A stretch of DNA of 25,512 bases from the NCBI GenBank assembly GCA_003521845.1, contig DPHB01000050.1:1-25512 (forward strand), read 5' to 3'. Shown piece by piece: positions 1 through 5,803 of this stretch. The DNA is from Oceanospirillaceae bacterium. Its GTDB lineage: Bacteria > Pseudomonadota > Gammaproteobacteria > Pseudomonadales > Balneatricaceae. Made by a program: the position numbers and the translations under genes. Below the pieces are notes generated by a model. That model saw only the letters and a list, made by a program, of their open reading frames with translations, was not told where the DNA came from and did not search any database. Each line of letters begins with the position of its first letter. The first letter of the stretch is position 1.

Positions 1-453
1 ATTCGTCAGCATCAGTTTGAAAAAGTTGAATTGGTCCAAATTGTCGAACCCAACAAGTCTGAGGCCGCCCTTGAACAGCTAACCGGCCACGCCGAAGCTA
101 TTCTCAAGGCATTAAAGCTACCTTATCGCAAGGTGATCTTGTGTGGCGGCGACCTTGGCTTCTCCGCTATCAAGACTTATGACTTGGAAGTGTGGCTACC
201 TGGCCAAGATAAGTACCGTGAAATTTCTTCTTGCTCTAACATGGGTGACTTCCAAGCGCGTCGTATGCAAGCGCGCTGGCGTAATCCTGCAACGGGTAAG
301 CCCGAGCTAGTGCACACACTAAATGGTTCTGGTCTGGCTGTTGGTCGTACCTTATTGGCAATTCTGGAAAACTATCAAAATGCCGATGGTAGCGTGACTG
401 TACCAGACGTGTTGCGTCCTTATATGGGCGGTACAGATACACTCACGGCCTAG
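1..453 (+). CDS. serS: Seryl-tRNA synthetase, C-terminal part (5' end outside window)
   Basis: This is the last 150 residues of seryl-tRNA synthetase, the class II enzyme that charges tRNA-Ser (and tRNA-Sec) with serine in the cytoplasm. The reading frame is open from base 1, so the gene is cut by the window edge and no true start is visible; the TTG at 31 is internal. The visible part begins with the motif 2 end (RQHQFEKVE). It continues through the DLEVWLPGQ and SSCSNMGDFQARR segments to class II motif 3 (LNGSGLAVGRTL), which forms the ATP and serine site. The end, near VLRPYMGG, matches the usual C-terminus. A strong terminator follows at 540-567. In several relatives serS is followed by cysG and then tus genes; here no cysG is present and the tus operon faces it in convergent orientation. 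Confidence 0.97.
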   Translation: MRQHQFEKVELVQIVEPNKSEAALEQLTGHAEAILKALKLPYRKVILCGGDLGFSAIKTYDLEVWLPGQDKYREISSCSNMGDFQARRMQARWRNPATGKPELVHTLNGSGLAVGRTLLAILENYQNADGSVTVPDVLRPYMGGTDTLTA

Positions 454-539
454 TCTATTGGCCTGCAGAAGGTCAAATAAGATAGGCGTTAAAAGGCATT
501 AAGATAGGGTGTGTAAACACCGCCATCAGCTTTTTTTAT

Positions 540-567
540 AGCCCGTCCACTGCGACGGGCTTTTTAT
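540..567 (+). terminator. Intrinsic terminator after serS
   Basis: An 8-bp GC-rich stem (AGCCCGTC and GACGGGCT) with a 6-base loop is followed directly by a T run. It ends the serS transcript 87 bases after the stop codon. A second T run (531-537) precedes the stem but is not matched by a T run for the minus strand, so it is mainly a plus-strand terminator. Confidence 0.93.
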
Positions 568-645
568 TAAGCTTTTTATGCCAAGGATGTGCTGTATGCC
601 GCGCTGATAGGGCGTCTAGGCGTGGCCATTTATCTAGACGAACAC

Positions 646-957
646 CTATAAGCAGTTGGTAGGGCGTGGTAAACCGGCAATTTTCGAGGCTAGTTTAGCC
701 GGGCTGTCCGGAAACAGGGTGAGCAGGTAAATACTGTTACCTTTATCTGGGCCAAGGCCTTTTTTCACCATCTTTACCAGTATGCGCATGGCCGGCGAAA
801 TGCCAGTATCGCTATGGAACTGGCGCAGTAGGTTGATGACCTCCCAATGTAAGTCAGTCATTTCTACATCAACAGTTTGTGCTAGCTGTTCAGCCACTTC
901 GGGGTTCCAGTCCCCAAGGTGCTTTAGGAAGCCATCTTTGTCTAATTCAAGTTGCAT
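646..957 (-). CDS. tusE: Sulfur relay protein TusE (DsrC family)
   Basis: TusE accepts persulfide sulfur from the TusBCD complex and passes it to MnmA for 2-thiolation of U34 in tRNA-Lys, -Glu and -Gln. The 103-residue product has the DsrC/TusE fold sequence (LDKDGFLKHLGDWNPEVAEQLA, then LTDLHWEVI-like and SPAMRILVK segments). It ends in GLPRPTNCL, with the conserved penultimate cysteine that carries the persulfide; there is no second upstream cysteine as in true DsrC of sulfur oxidisers. The ATG at 957 is preferred: it starts at the family's normal N-terminus, seven bases after tusB ends. A start at 978 would overlap tusB and add a proline-rich, unconserved leader. It is the last gene of the tusDCBE operon. 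Confidence 0.93.
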   Translation of the reverse strand: MQLELDKDGFLKHLGDWNPEVAEQLAQTVDVEMTDLHWEVINLLRQFHSDTGISPAMRILVKMVKKGLGPDKGNSIYLLTLFPDSPAKLASKIAGLPRPTNCL

Positions 958-964
958 AGGGGGC

Positions 965-1225
965 CTACCAGGTGGCACTACTAGGGTGCTGTTCAGATAG
1001 GGTTAAGAGATCACCCATAGTTAAAGCTAGCATGCCATCAACAAGGCCAAGACCACGCATTTGGGCATCACTGAGCATGACATGGCAGCGACAAGGGCAA
1101 AGTTTGGCCTGCTCAGCTAAATAGACGCCATCATCAATCAAAACCAGGTCATCATCAAAAGCAAGCTGTGCCAATAGCCGGGTAAAGTCTTGGGTAGACA
1201 ATTGAGATTGTACTAGGTGCAGCAT
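965..1225 (-). CDS. tusB: Sulfur relay subunit TusB (DsrH family)
   Basis: This is the small 86-residue subunit of the TusBCD heterohexamer that relays sulfur from TusA to TusE during tRNA 2-thiouridine synthesis. It begins MLHLVQSQ, close to the MLHTL-type start of known TusB/DsrH proteins, and has the DDDLVLIDDGVYLA segment typical of the family. The match to the family is weaker than for its neighbours, but the operon position between tusC and tusE and the length settle it. Only one base separates the tusC stop from this ATG, and tusE starts seven bases downstream, so translation is probably coupled. Confidence 0.88.
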   Translation of the reverse strand: MLHLVQSQLSTQDFTRLLAQLAFDDDLVLIDDGVYLAEQAKLCPCRCHVMLSDAQMRGLGLVDGMLALTMGDLLTLSEQHPSSATW

Positions 1226-1226
1226 G

Positions 1227-1586
1227 TTAAAATACCATTACATGTTGATGACTATGCATTAAATCACTAACCTGATGAGATGTCAGCAGGTGGCACGCCA
1301 CAGGTAAGCTGGCCAGTTGTTGAGGCAGAATACCGTATTCTTCCATGGATGCTAAATCAACGTATACCTGTTCTACATCGTACATAGGTAAGGCGCCAAG
1401 TATTTTGCCGACATGTTTAAAAGGTGATTGCATAGACGCGTCTAACAGCAACTGTTGCACGCCCAAACCTTGGTATAAGAGTGCTGGCTGCTGCTCAAAA
1501 GCCGCCAATGTTAACACCACGTCTAAGGCATCCTTAGCATTAGTATTGCCGTAAGGGGTACTGCGCAGCACGATTAGGGTGCTCAT
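1227..1586 (-). CDS. tusC: Sulfur relay subunit TusC (DsrF family)
   Basis: TusC is a structural DsrE/F-fold subunit of the TusBCD sulfurtransferase. The 119-residue product has the expected start (STLIVLRSTPYGN.NAKDALDVVLTLAAFEQ), with the P-Y-G motif seen in TusC, and the GALPMYDVEQVYVDLASM segment matching the family's central region. The length is normal. Its ATG overlaps the tusD stop codon by four bases (ATGA), which indicates translational coupling; tusB follows after one base. Confidence 0.93.
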   Translation of the reverse strand: MSTLIVLRSTPYGNTNAKDALDVVLTLAAFEQQPALLYQGLGVQQLLLDASMQSPFKHVGKILGALPMYDVEQVYVDLASMEEYGILPQQLASLPVACHLLTSHQVSDLMHSHQHVMVF

Positions 1587-1990
1587 AAATTAGCTCCAAA
1601 GGTCAAAACGCGGTCGCAAGTGACGGTGGCGCTGGCTAACTGACCAAGTCCCGCTAATTGAAAACCTTGTGCTAAATTATATGTAGGCAGTTCGTAGCGC
1701 TGGCTTTCTTCTTGGTTAACGATACCATTATGTAATGCTGCAGCAATACACACATCGAGGTCAAATTCATGCTCATGCTGTAACTGTTGCCATTGTTTGG
1801 TGATATCTAGCTCGCCCTGGGCCGGAGAACGTAAAGCAGAGGCGGTGAGGACTCCTTGCTGATAGAAGAATACGCGCTCAAGCTTATGGCCACGTTCTAT
1901 AAGGGCACGTGTAAATTCAATAGCCGAGAGCGACTGGCTTTGCTGATGAGGGCCACAACGGACCACTAAGCAATAGGTAAGTTGATTCAT
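1583..1990 (-). CDS. tusD: Sulfur relay subunit TusD (DsrE family)
   Basis: TusD is the catalytic subunit of TusBCD; its conserved cysteine accepts sulfur from TusA. Here that cysteine lies in DLDVCIAAALHNGI, matching the family's NVCVAAALRRG-type motif, and the C-terminal GLGQLASATVTCDRVLTFG is also typical. The protein has 135 residues from the ATG at 1990. A TTG three codons upstream (1999) is possible but less likely. No strong Shine-Dalgarno sequence is seen for either start. First gene of tusDCBE; only 42 bases separate it from the yccA terminator, so its promoter is either overlapping that terminator or the operon also receives readthrough from yccA. Confidence 0.93.
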   Translation of the reverse strand: MNQLTYCLVVRCGPHQQSQSLSAIEFTRALIERGHKLERVFFYQQGVLTASALRSPAQGELDITKQWQQLQHEHEFDLDVCIAAALHNGIVNQEESQRYELPTYNLAQGFQLAGLGQLASATVTCDRVLTFGANL

Positions 1991-2032
1991 AGTTACCAAA
2001 ACAGAGTTCTAAAAGATGCTTACAAGCATGCC

Positions 2033-2068
2033 AAAAAAAAGCCCTGCTAACAAACTTGTTGGCAGGGC
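2033..2068 (-). terminator. Intrinsic terminator after yccA
   Basis: A 7-bp GC-rich stem (GCCCTGC and GCAGGGC at 2041-2047 and 2062-2068), extended inward by AACAA and TTGTT, sits upstream of eight consecutive As at 2033-2040, which read as U8 on the minus-strand transcript. It lies 18 bases after the yccA stop and just before tusD. Confidence 0.92.
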
Positions 2069-2086
2069 CTTAGTTAGATATTTAGA

Positions 2087-2752
2087 TTAGTCGTCGCTGT
2101 TAAGGAAACCAACGATGTTTAATAGATGAACAAACAACATGTAGATATTCAAATAAAGACTAACAGTCATCATGACATAGTTGCTTTCGCCACCGTTAAC
2201 CATACGGCTAGTGTCATACAAGATATAACCTGACATAAGCAAAACCATCACACCAGATACAGCCAAGCTTAGTGCAGGAATCTGCAGGAAGATGTTAGCG
2301 ATGGAAGCAATTACCGCAACGATCAAGCCAGCAAACAGCATGCCACCAAGCATGTTGAAGTTGCGACGGCTAGTAATGGCATAAGCAGAAAGGCCTAAGA
2401 AGGTAATACCCGTCATAGCAAAAGCAGTACCAACTATTTGGCCACCGTTGGCCATACCTAGGTACATGTTAATGATAGGACCCAAGCTATAACCCATAAA
2501 GCCAGTGAAGGCAAAAACTAGGGGCAGGGCCCACACTGAATTTTGTGCACGACCTAGGATAAACAACAGGGCGAACATACCAACAAAGCCCAATAGACCC
2601 ATAGGCGCTGCGTTGGTAGCAATTGCTACCACTGCCATAAGCGCACTAAAAATCAACGTCATAGAAAGTAGGGCGTAGGTATTACGCATTAATTTATTCG
2701 TTGCTAATTCCGATTCACGTGCATTTGATGCATATTGAACTTGGTCTTGCAT
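2087..2752 (-). CDS. yccA: Bax inhibitor-1/YccA family membrane protein
   Basis: This is an inner-membrane protein of the BI-1/YccA family with about seven transmembrane spans. In E. coli YccA is a substrate and modulator of the FtsH protease. The protein has 221 residues from the chosen ATG. The N-terminus (ESELATNKLMRNTYALLSMTLIFSA) matches the family's conserved KVLRNTYFLLSLTLAFSA stretch. The C-terminal SGYILYDTSRMVNGGESNYVMMTVSLYLNIYMLFVHLLNIVGFL is the signature region containing the conserved aspartate. The ATG at 2752 has GAGGA eight bases upstream, so the longer start at 2776 is rejected. It diverges from hspQ and ends in a strong terminator; the adjacent hspQ is another proteolysis-linked gene. 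Confidence 0.95.
   Translation of the reverse strand: MQDQVQYASNARESELATNKLMRNTYALLSMTLIFSALMAVVAIATNAAPMGLLGFVGMFALLFILGRAQNSVWALPLVFAFTGFMGYSLGPIINMYLGMANGGQIVGTAFAMTGITFLGLSAYAITSRRNFNMLGGMLFAGLIVAVIASIANIFLQIPALSLAVSGVMVLLMSGYILYDTSRMVNGGESNYVMMTVSLYLNIYMLFVHLLNIVGFLNSDD
2522..2529 (+). other. KOPS-type octamer pointing toward dif
   Basis: GGGCAGGG on the plus strand fits the FtsK-orienting polar sequence GGGNAGGG. It lies left of dif and points toward it. It is inside yccA, and a single octamer can occur by chance, so the weight comes from its polarity relative to dif and the opposite-strand partner at 18079. Confidence 0.45.
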
Positions 2753-2841
2753 GCTAAAAATCCTCATAATTTTCAAAGATGTAGCAGGCTATAAACACTG
2801 ACTTATTCAGCTGTTTGTAAATATCTGCCGGCATACTTGTC

Positions 2842-2870
2842 TTTATAGTGGTTTCTTAAGGTTTTTTCAA
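2842..2870 (-). promoter_or_regulatory. Predicted yccA promoter (sigma-70, with CTTGAAA overlap)
   Basis: On the minus strand TTGAAA (2870-2865) and TATAAA (2847-2842) are separated by exactly 17 bases, upstream of yccA. The -35 is part of CTTGAAA, which is also the sigma-32 -35 consensus. The corresponding sigma-32 -10 (CCACTATA after 13 bases) is poor, so heat-shock control is only a possibility. Confidence 0.65.
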
Positions 2871-2913
2871 GTGTTTATATTAGACACTGCGCTATAGCTA
2901 GCGCTTTTGGTCA

Positions 2914-2942
2914 TTGGAATAGGCGCATTTAAAGGCTATAAT
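2914..2942 (+). promoter_or_regulatory. Predicted hspQ promoter (sigma-70)
   Basis: TTGGAA and a perfect TATAAT (2937-2942) are separated by 17 bases, about 65 bases before the hspQ start. The transcript would have a leader of roughly 57 bases and may continue into ahcY, since no terminator lies between the two genes. Confidence 0.7.
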
Positions 2943-3006
2943 ACGCGCCTCGCTTTATTCTTATAGTTAGCCACTATATCTGTCTTAACGATGTCGGTTT
3001 ATTGCA

Positions 3007-3345
3007 ATGCAGTTAACACAAGCAAAATTTAACATTGGTCAGATCGTACAACACAAACTTTATGGTTTTCGTGGCGTCATTTTTGACGTGGATTTTGAAT
3101 ACTCTCTTGATGAAAGATGGTATCAAGAAGCCTGCAAAGCCATGCAAAGTATGGGGCAACCTGAGATTAATAAAAAGCAACCTTTCTACCATATTCTTAC
3201 TGACGGTAGTGAGCACGAATCTTACGTTTCAGAACAAAACCTAGAGCTGGCCGATGCCACTCAACCGGTGCATCACGATGCCATTGATCAATGGTTTACG
3301 GTTGGCTTTGGCGGTCAATACAAGCCGCGCTTTAGTATTAATTAA
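3007..3345 (+). CDS. hspQ: Heat shock protein HspQ (YccV family, hemimethylated-DNA-binding fold)
   Basis: HspQ is a small soluble protein that in enterobacteria acts as a specificity-enhancing factor for the Lon protease and was first described as a hemimethylated-DNA-binding protein. The 112-residue product shows the family's hallmark stretches: AKFNIGQIVQHKLYGFRGVIFDVDFEYSLDE near the N-terminus, then QPFYHILTDGSEHESYVSEQNLE. It is followed after 48 bases by ahcY in the same direction, with no terminator between, so the two may share a transcript. Its possible partner lon is in the same window, 14 kb away. Confidence 0.93.
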   Translation: MQLTQAKFNIGQIVQHKLYGFRGVIFDVDFEYSLDERWYQEACKAMQSMGQPEINKKQPFYHILTDGSEHESYVSEQNLELADATQPVHHDAIDQWFTVGFGGQYKPRFSIN

Positions 3346-3393
3346 ATTCTGAGGATTCTCCCTCAAATCAAACTCTTATCGCAAGGAACTACT

Positions 3394-4812
3394 ATGTCCA
3401 TGGCCCCTGAATATCAAGTTGCCGACATTTCTCTGGCCGAATTTGGCCGCAAGGAACTTACTATTGCCGAATTCGAAATGCCTGGCTTAATGGCTTCTCG
3501 TGAAAAATACGGCACTAGCCAGCCATTAGCTGGCATTAAAATCATGGGTTCTTTGCACATGACCGTGCAAACAGCCGTATTGATCGAAACCTTAGTCGCT
3601 TTAGGCGCCGACGTACGCTGGTGCTCTTGTAACATCTTCTCTACTCAAGATCATGCCGCAGCGGCTATCGCAGCTTCTGGCGTACCTGTATTTGCTTGGA
3701 AAGGCGAAACTTTAGAAGAATACTGGGATTGCACCTATCGCGCACTAACGTGGCCTGATGGTTCTGGTCCAGAACAAATCGTTGATGACGGCGGTGATGC
3801 AACCTTGTTGATTCACCTTGGTGCCAAAGCAGAAATAGACTCCAGCGTGATTGAAGGCGCAGCGTCTAGCAAAGAAGAGCAGGTTATCTTTGACCTGATC
3901 AAGCGTGTACTGCAAGAGCGCCCAGGTCACTGGACGGCTATGGCATCCAAGATTGTTGGCGTTTCCGAAGAGACCACTACTGGTGTACACCGCTTGATTC
4001 AAATGGCCGAAAAGGGCGAACTTAAGTTCCAGGCTATCAACGTCAATGACTCAGTGACTAAGTCGAAGTTTGATAACGTATACGGCTGTCGTCACTCGCT
4101 AACAGACGGCATCAAGCGTGCTATGGATGTTTTGTTATCTGGTAAGGTTGCCATGGTATGTGGCTACGGCGACGTAGGCAAGGGTTCAGCTGAAGCGCTA
4201 GCGAACGAACGCGCTCGTGTAATGGTGTCAGAGGTTGATCCAATCTGCGCCCTACAAGCCTGTATGAGTGGTTATCAAGTGACTACTGTTGAACAAGCAT
4301 TACCGGTGGCTGATTTGTTTGTAACCACCACGGGCAACAAGGACATCATTACGGCTGAACAAATGAGCCGCATGAAAGATCAAACCATTGTTTGTAACAT
4401 TGGTCACTTTGACAACGAACTACAAATCGCAGAGTTAGACGCATTCCCTGGTGTCGTTAAAGAAGAAATCAAAGACTATAACTGTCCTGTGCACCGTTAT
4501 ACTTTCGCCAATGGCAACAGCATCTATATTCTTGCTGAAGGTCGCTTGATTAACTTAGGCTGCGCCACTGGCCACCCAAGCTTTGTTATGTCCAACAGCT
4601 TCACTAACCAGACTATCGCGCAAATAGATATTGCCGAAAATAAGGATCGTGAAGTAGGGGTGTACCGCCTAGCAAAAGAGTTAGATGAAGAAGTAGCACG
4701 TTTGCATCTAGCCAAGCTTGGCGCCGAGCTCACTACCCTTAGTCAAGAGCAGGCCGACTACATTGGTGTGCCAGTAGACGGCCCTTACAAGCCCGAGCAT
4801 TACCGCTACTAA
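3394..4812 (+). CDS. ahcY: Adenosylhomocysteinase (S-adenosyl-L-homocysteine hydrolase)
   Basis: AhcY uses tightly bound NAD to hydrolyse S-adenosylhomocysteine to adenosine and homocysteine, clearing the by-product of methyl transfer and feeding the methionine cycle. The 472-residue protein has signature 1 (SCNIFSTQDHAAAAIA), the catalytic and substrate region FDNVYGCRHSLTDGIKRAMD, and the NAD-binding glycine loop VCGYGDVGKGSA. It ends in the conserved PVDGPYKPEHYRY, whose lysine and tyrosines contact NAD of the neighbouring subunit. It includes the roughly 40-residue insert found in the longer bacterial forms. A good ribosome-binding site (AAGGA) precedes the ATG. A terminator lies at 4839-4870. 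No SAH riboswitch could be recognised in the 48-base leader, only a weak 5-bp hairpin at 3350-3365. Confidence 0.98.
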   Translation: MSMAPEYQVADISLAEFGRKELTIAEFEMPGLMASREKYGTSQPLAGIKIMGSLHMTVQTAVLIETLVALGADVRWCSCNIFSTQDHAAAAIAASGVPVFAWKGETLEEYWDCTYRALTWPDGSGPEQIVDDGGDATLLIHLGAKAEIDSSVIEGAASSKEEQVIFDLIKRVLQERPGHWTAMASKIVGVSEETTTGVHRLIQMAEKGELKFQAINVNDSVTKSKFDNVYGCRHSLTDGIKRAMDVLLSGKVAMVCGYGDVGKGSAEALANERARVMVSEVDPICALQACMSGYQVTTVEQALPVADLFVTTTGNKDIITAEQMSRMKDQTIVCNIGHFDNELQIAELDAFPGVVKEEIKDYNCPVHRYTFANGNSIYILAEGRLINLGCATGHPSFVMSNSFTNQTIAQIDIAENKDREVGVYRLAKELDEEVARLHLAKLGAELTTLSQEQADYIGVPVDGPYKPEHYRY

Positions 4813-4838
4813 GTCATCTAGGCAACTAGCCCAAAAAG

Positions 4839-4870
4839 CCCTGCTAAATAATACTTAGTAGGGATTTTGT
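4839..4870 (+). terminator. Terminator after ahcY
   Basis: A 9-bp stem (CCCTGCTAA and TTAGTAGGG, with one G-U pair) with a 7-base loop is followed by ATTTTGT. The T run is interrupted, so efficiency may be moderate. It separates ahcY from the small membrane-protein unit that follows. Confidence 0.75.
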
Positions 4871-4912
4871 CTGCGAAAATAGCAGCTATTCGGCTAAAAA
4901 ATACCCATTTAA

Positions 4913-4941
4913 CTGATTTATATCAATATTTTTGATAGAAT
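4913..4941 (+). promoter_or_regulatory. Promoter region of the 48-aa gene with FNR/Anr-like box
   Basis: CTGATTTATATCAA at 4913-4926 fits the FNR/Anr consensus TTGAT-N4-ATCAA at nine of ten defined bases. A likely -10 hexamer, TAGAAT, follows at 4936-4941, with no good -35. The box centre would lie near -28 from the predicted start, between -35 and -10. That position favours repression rather than the class II activation position near -41.5. A second inverted repeat (ATCAA-N5-TTGAT, 4922-4936) overlaps it. Control by an oxygen-sensing regulator is inferred only. Confidence 0.45.
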
Positions 4942-4984
4942 CGCGCCAGTTTTTAACCTTTCAATTTATTTCAGGTATCTCAAT

Positions 4985-5131
4985 ATGTCAGCAATAGACA
5001 CATACACAATCGCACCTTTAGCTGCCAGCGTAGCAGTCGTTGTAGCTTGCGTAATCATTACATTTATTGGCATCAAGATGCTCAAGGGTTTTATGGCTGA
5101 AGACGCAGCCAAAGCAGAAATCAATAACTAG
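4985..5131 (+). CDS. 48-residue single-span membrane protein, unknown function
   Basis: I do not recognise this gene. The product starts MSAIDTYTIAPLAAS, has one hydrophobic span at about residues 10-30 (rich in V, A and I), then a short amphipathic tail (KMLKGFMAEDAAKAEINN) with charged residues. There is no signal peptide. That it is real is supported by an AGGT ribosome-binding site eight bases before the ATG, a promoter-like -10 with an FNR-like box upstream, and its own strong terminator at 5177-5204. In size, layout and the IGIKMLKGF stretch just after the span it loosely resembles filamentous-phage major coat proteins (Ff pVIII has IGIKLFKKF). The tail is, however, far less basic. It could equally be a respiratory or stress-related small membrane protein. 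It is convergent with an XRE repressor gene and lies about 0.5 kb from dif. Confidence 0.72.
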   Translation: MSAIDTYTIAPLAASVAVVVACVIITFIGIKMLKGFMAEDAAKAEINN

Positions 5132-5176
5132 TAAGTTAGATAATCGGTACCTAAGCGTACCGTAATTTACCCGTAT

Positions 5177-5204
5177 AAAAACCAGCTCGAAGCTGGTTTT
5201 TTTT
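5177..5204. terminator. Bidirectional terminator between the 48-aa gene and the XRE gene
   Basis: A perfect 7-bp stem (ACCAGCT and AGCTGGT) with a 3-base loop is flanked by an A run on the left and eight Ts on the right, so it works for both converging genes. A further perfect 6-bp hairpin (CGGTAC and GTACCG, 5145-5162) precedes it on the plus strand. Confidence 0.93.
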
Positions 5205-5227
5205 GGCCTCATATATAGGCAAATTAG

Positions 5228-5557
5228 CTAAGCAAAATTAATACGCTCTAATAACTGTTTTACCTGTGTTTGCTGGTCAACATGTAGCTGATGGAAATTT
5301 AGCTGAAATTCAGCGTCTGTATCATCTATACAATAGAAATAACTAACCGGTACACCCAAAACTTTCGCTAGCTTAACCAAGGTATCAAAATCAGGCACAT
5401 GTTTGCCACGTTCATATTGATTCATACGTGCACTGGAGGAGGCTTCATCTATACCTGCGGCAATACCCAGTTTACGTTGCGATAAACCACAACGCACGCG
5501 TGCTTGTTTTAAACGTAAGGCGACAGGACAGACAGAACTAGTAGGCTTGGATTGCAC
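5228..5557 (-). CDS. XRE-family helix-turn-helix transcriptional regulator
   Basis: This is a 109-residue DNA-binding regulator of the Cro/C1 (XRE) type. The HTH domain spans about residues 12-75: ALRLKQARVRCGLSQRKLGIAAGIDEASSSARMNQYERGKHVPDFDTLVKLAKVLGVPVSYFY contains the SQ-x-LG turn and the NQYERGK recognition region. A short C-terminal tail (about 35 residues, glutamine-rich) follows, with no known effector domain. The start is taken as GTG at 5557; it lacks a good ribosome-binding site and a shorter form is possible. A perfect TATAAT for the minus strand is at 5593-5588, with no recognisable -35, suggesting a regulated or autoregulated promoter. dif lies 67 bases upstream of the start. 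Its target is unknown; the converging 48-aa gene or the divergent channel gene are candidates. Confidence 0.9.
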   Translation of the reverse strand: MQSKPTSSVCPVALRLKQARVRCGLSQRKLGIAAGIDEASSSARMNQYERGKHVPDFDTLVKLAKVLGVPVSYFYCIDDTDAEFQLNFHQLHVDQQTQVKQLLERINFA

Positions 5558-5623
5558 GGGATTAATTCCACAAGAATGTAGGTGTTTATTATAAACCCTG
5601 GGGCCCTGTCCTGGCTATATCCA

Positions 5624-5651
5624 ACTTCGTATAATGTATATTATGTTAAAT
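5624..5651. other. dif: dif site (XerCD chromosome dimer resolution site)
   Basis: The 28-bp site has a XerC arm ACTTCGTATAA, a 6-bp central region TGTATA, and a XerD arm TTATGTTAAAT. The central region and XerD arm are identical to E. coli dif, which I recall as arm GGTGCGCATAA, centre TGTATA, arm TTATGTTAAAT. The XerC arm keeps the T-x-CG-x-ATAA core with changes at the outer, normally variable positions and a T for C before ATAA. dif is where XerC and XerD, activated by FtsK, resolve chromosome dimers. The position in an intergenic region between divergent genes, the strand switch around it and the convergent KOPS octamers all fit the native chromosomal site. Confidence 0.93.
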
Positions 5652-5688
5652 TAAGTATTATTCAAACAAGCTAACATGCGCCCTAGTG

Positions 5689-5717
5689 TCTACATAGTGG
5701 TTTTTTACGTCTATAAT
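5689..5717 (+). promoter_or_regulatory. Predicted promoter of the channel gene
   Basis: A perfect TATAAT (5712-5717) has a weak -35 (TCTACA) 17 bases upstream. An 8-base direct repeat CTAGTGTC (5683-5690 and 5735-5742) brackets the promoter, and CTACATAG / CTATGTA next to the copies are near reverse complements, so an operator pair is possible. The leader would be about 80 bases, with no strong ribosome-binding site before the ATG at 5804. Confidence 0.55.
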
Positions 5718-5803
5718 ACGGCTCCTTATACGCTCTAGTGTCATTCTATGTACACAGCGCACACGTTCCAGTACCACACTTATGGTAAGCAGCACTTTAG
5801 ATT

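Noticed and set aside
782..1000. Plus-strand frames opposite tus, ahcY, lon, tig and others
   Set aside because: They are antisense shadows of conserved genes, with no domain likeness or start signals.
3346..3393. SAH riboswitch in the ahcY leader
   Set aside because: The gap is only 48 bases with a 5-bp hairpin, too short for the known aptamer.
5622..5640. Resemblance to loxP (a 17-base stretch identical to one loxP arm plus part of its spacer)
   Set aside because: The right half does not match loxP but is identical to the dif XerD arm, so the site is dif; the loxP likeness is partial.
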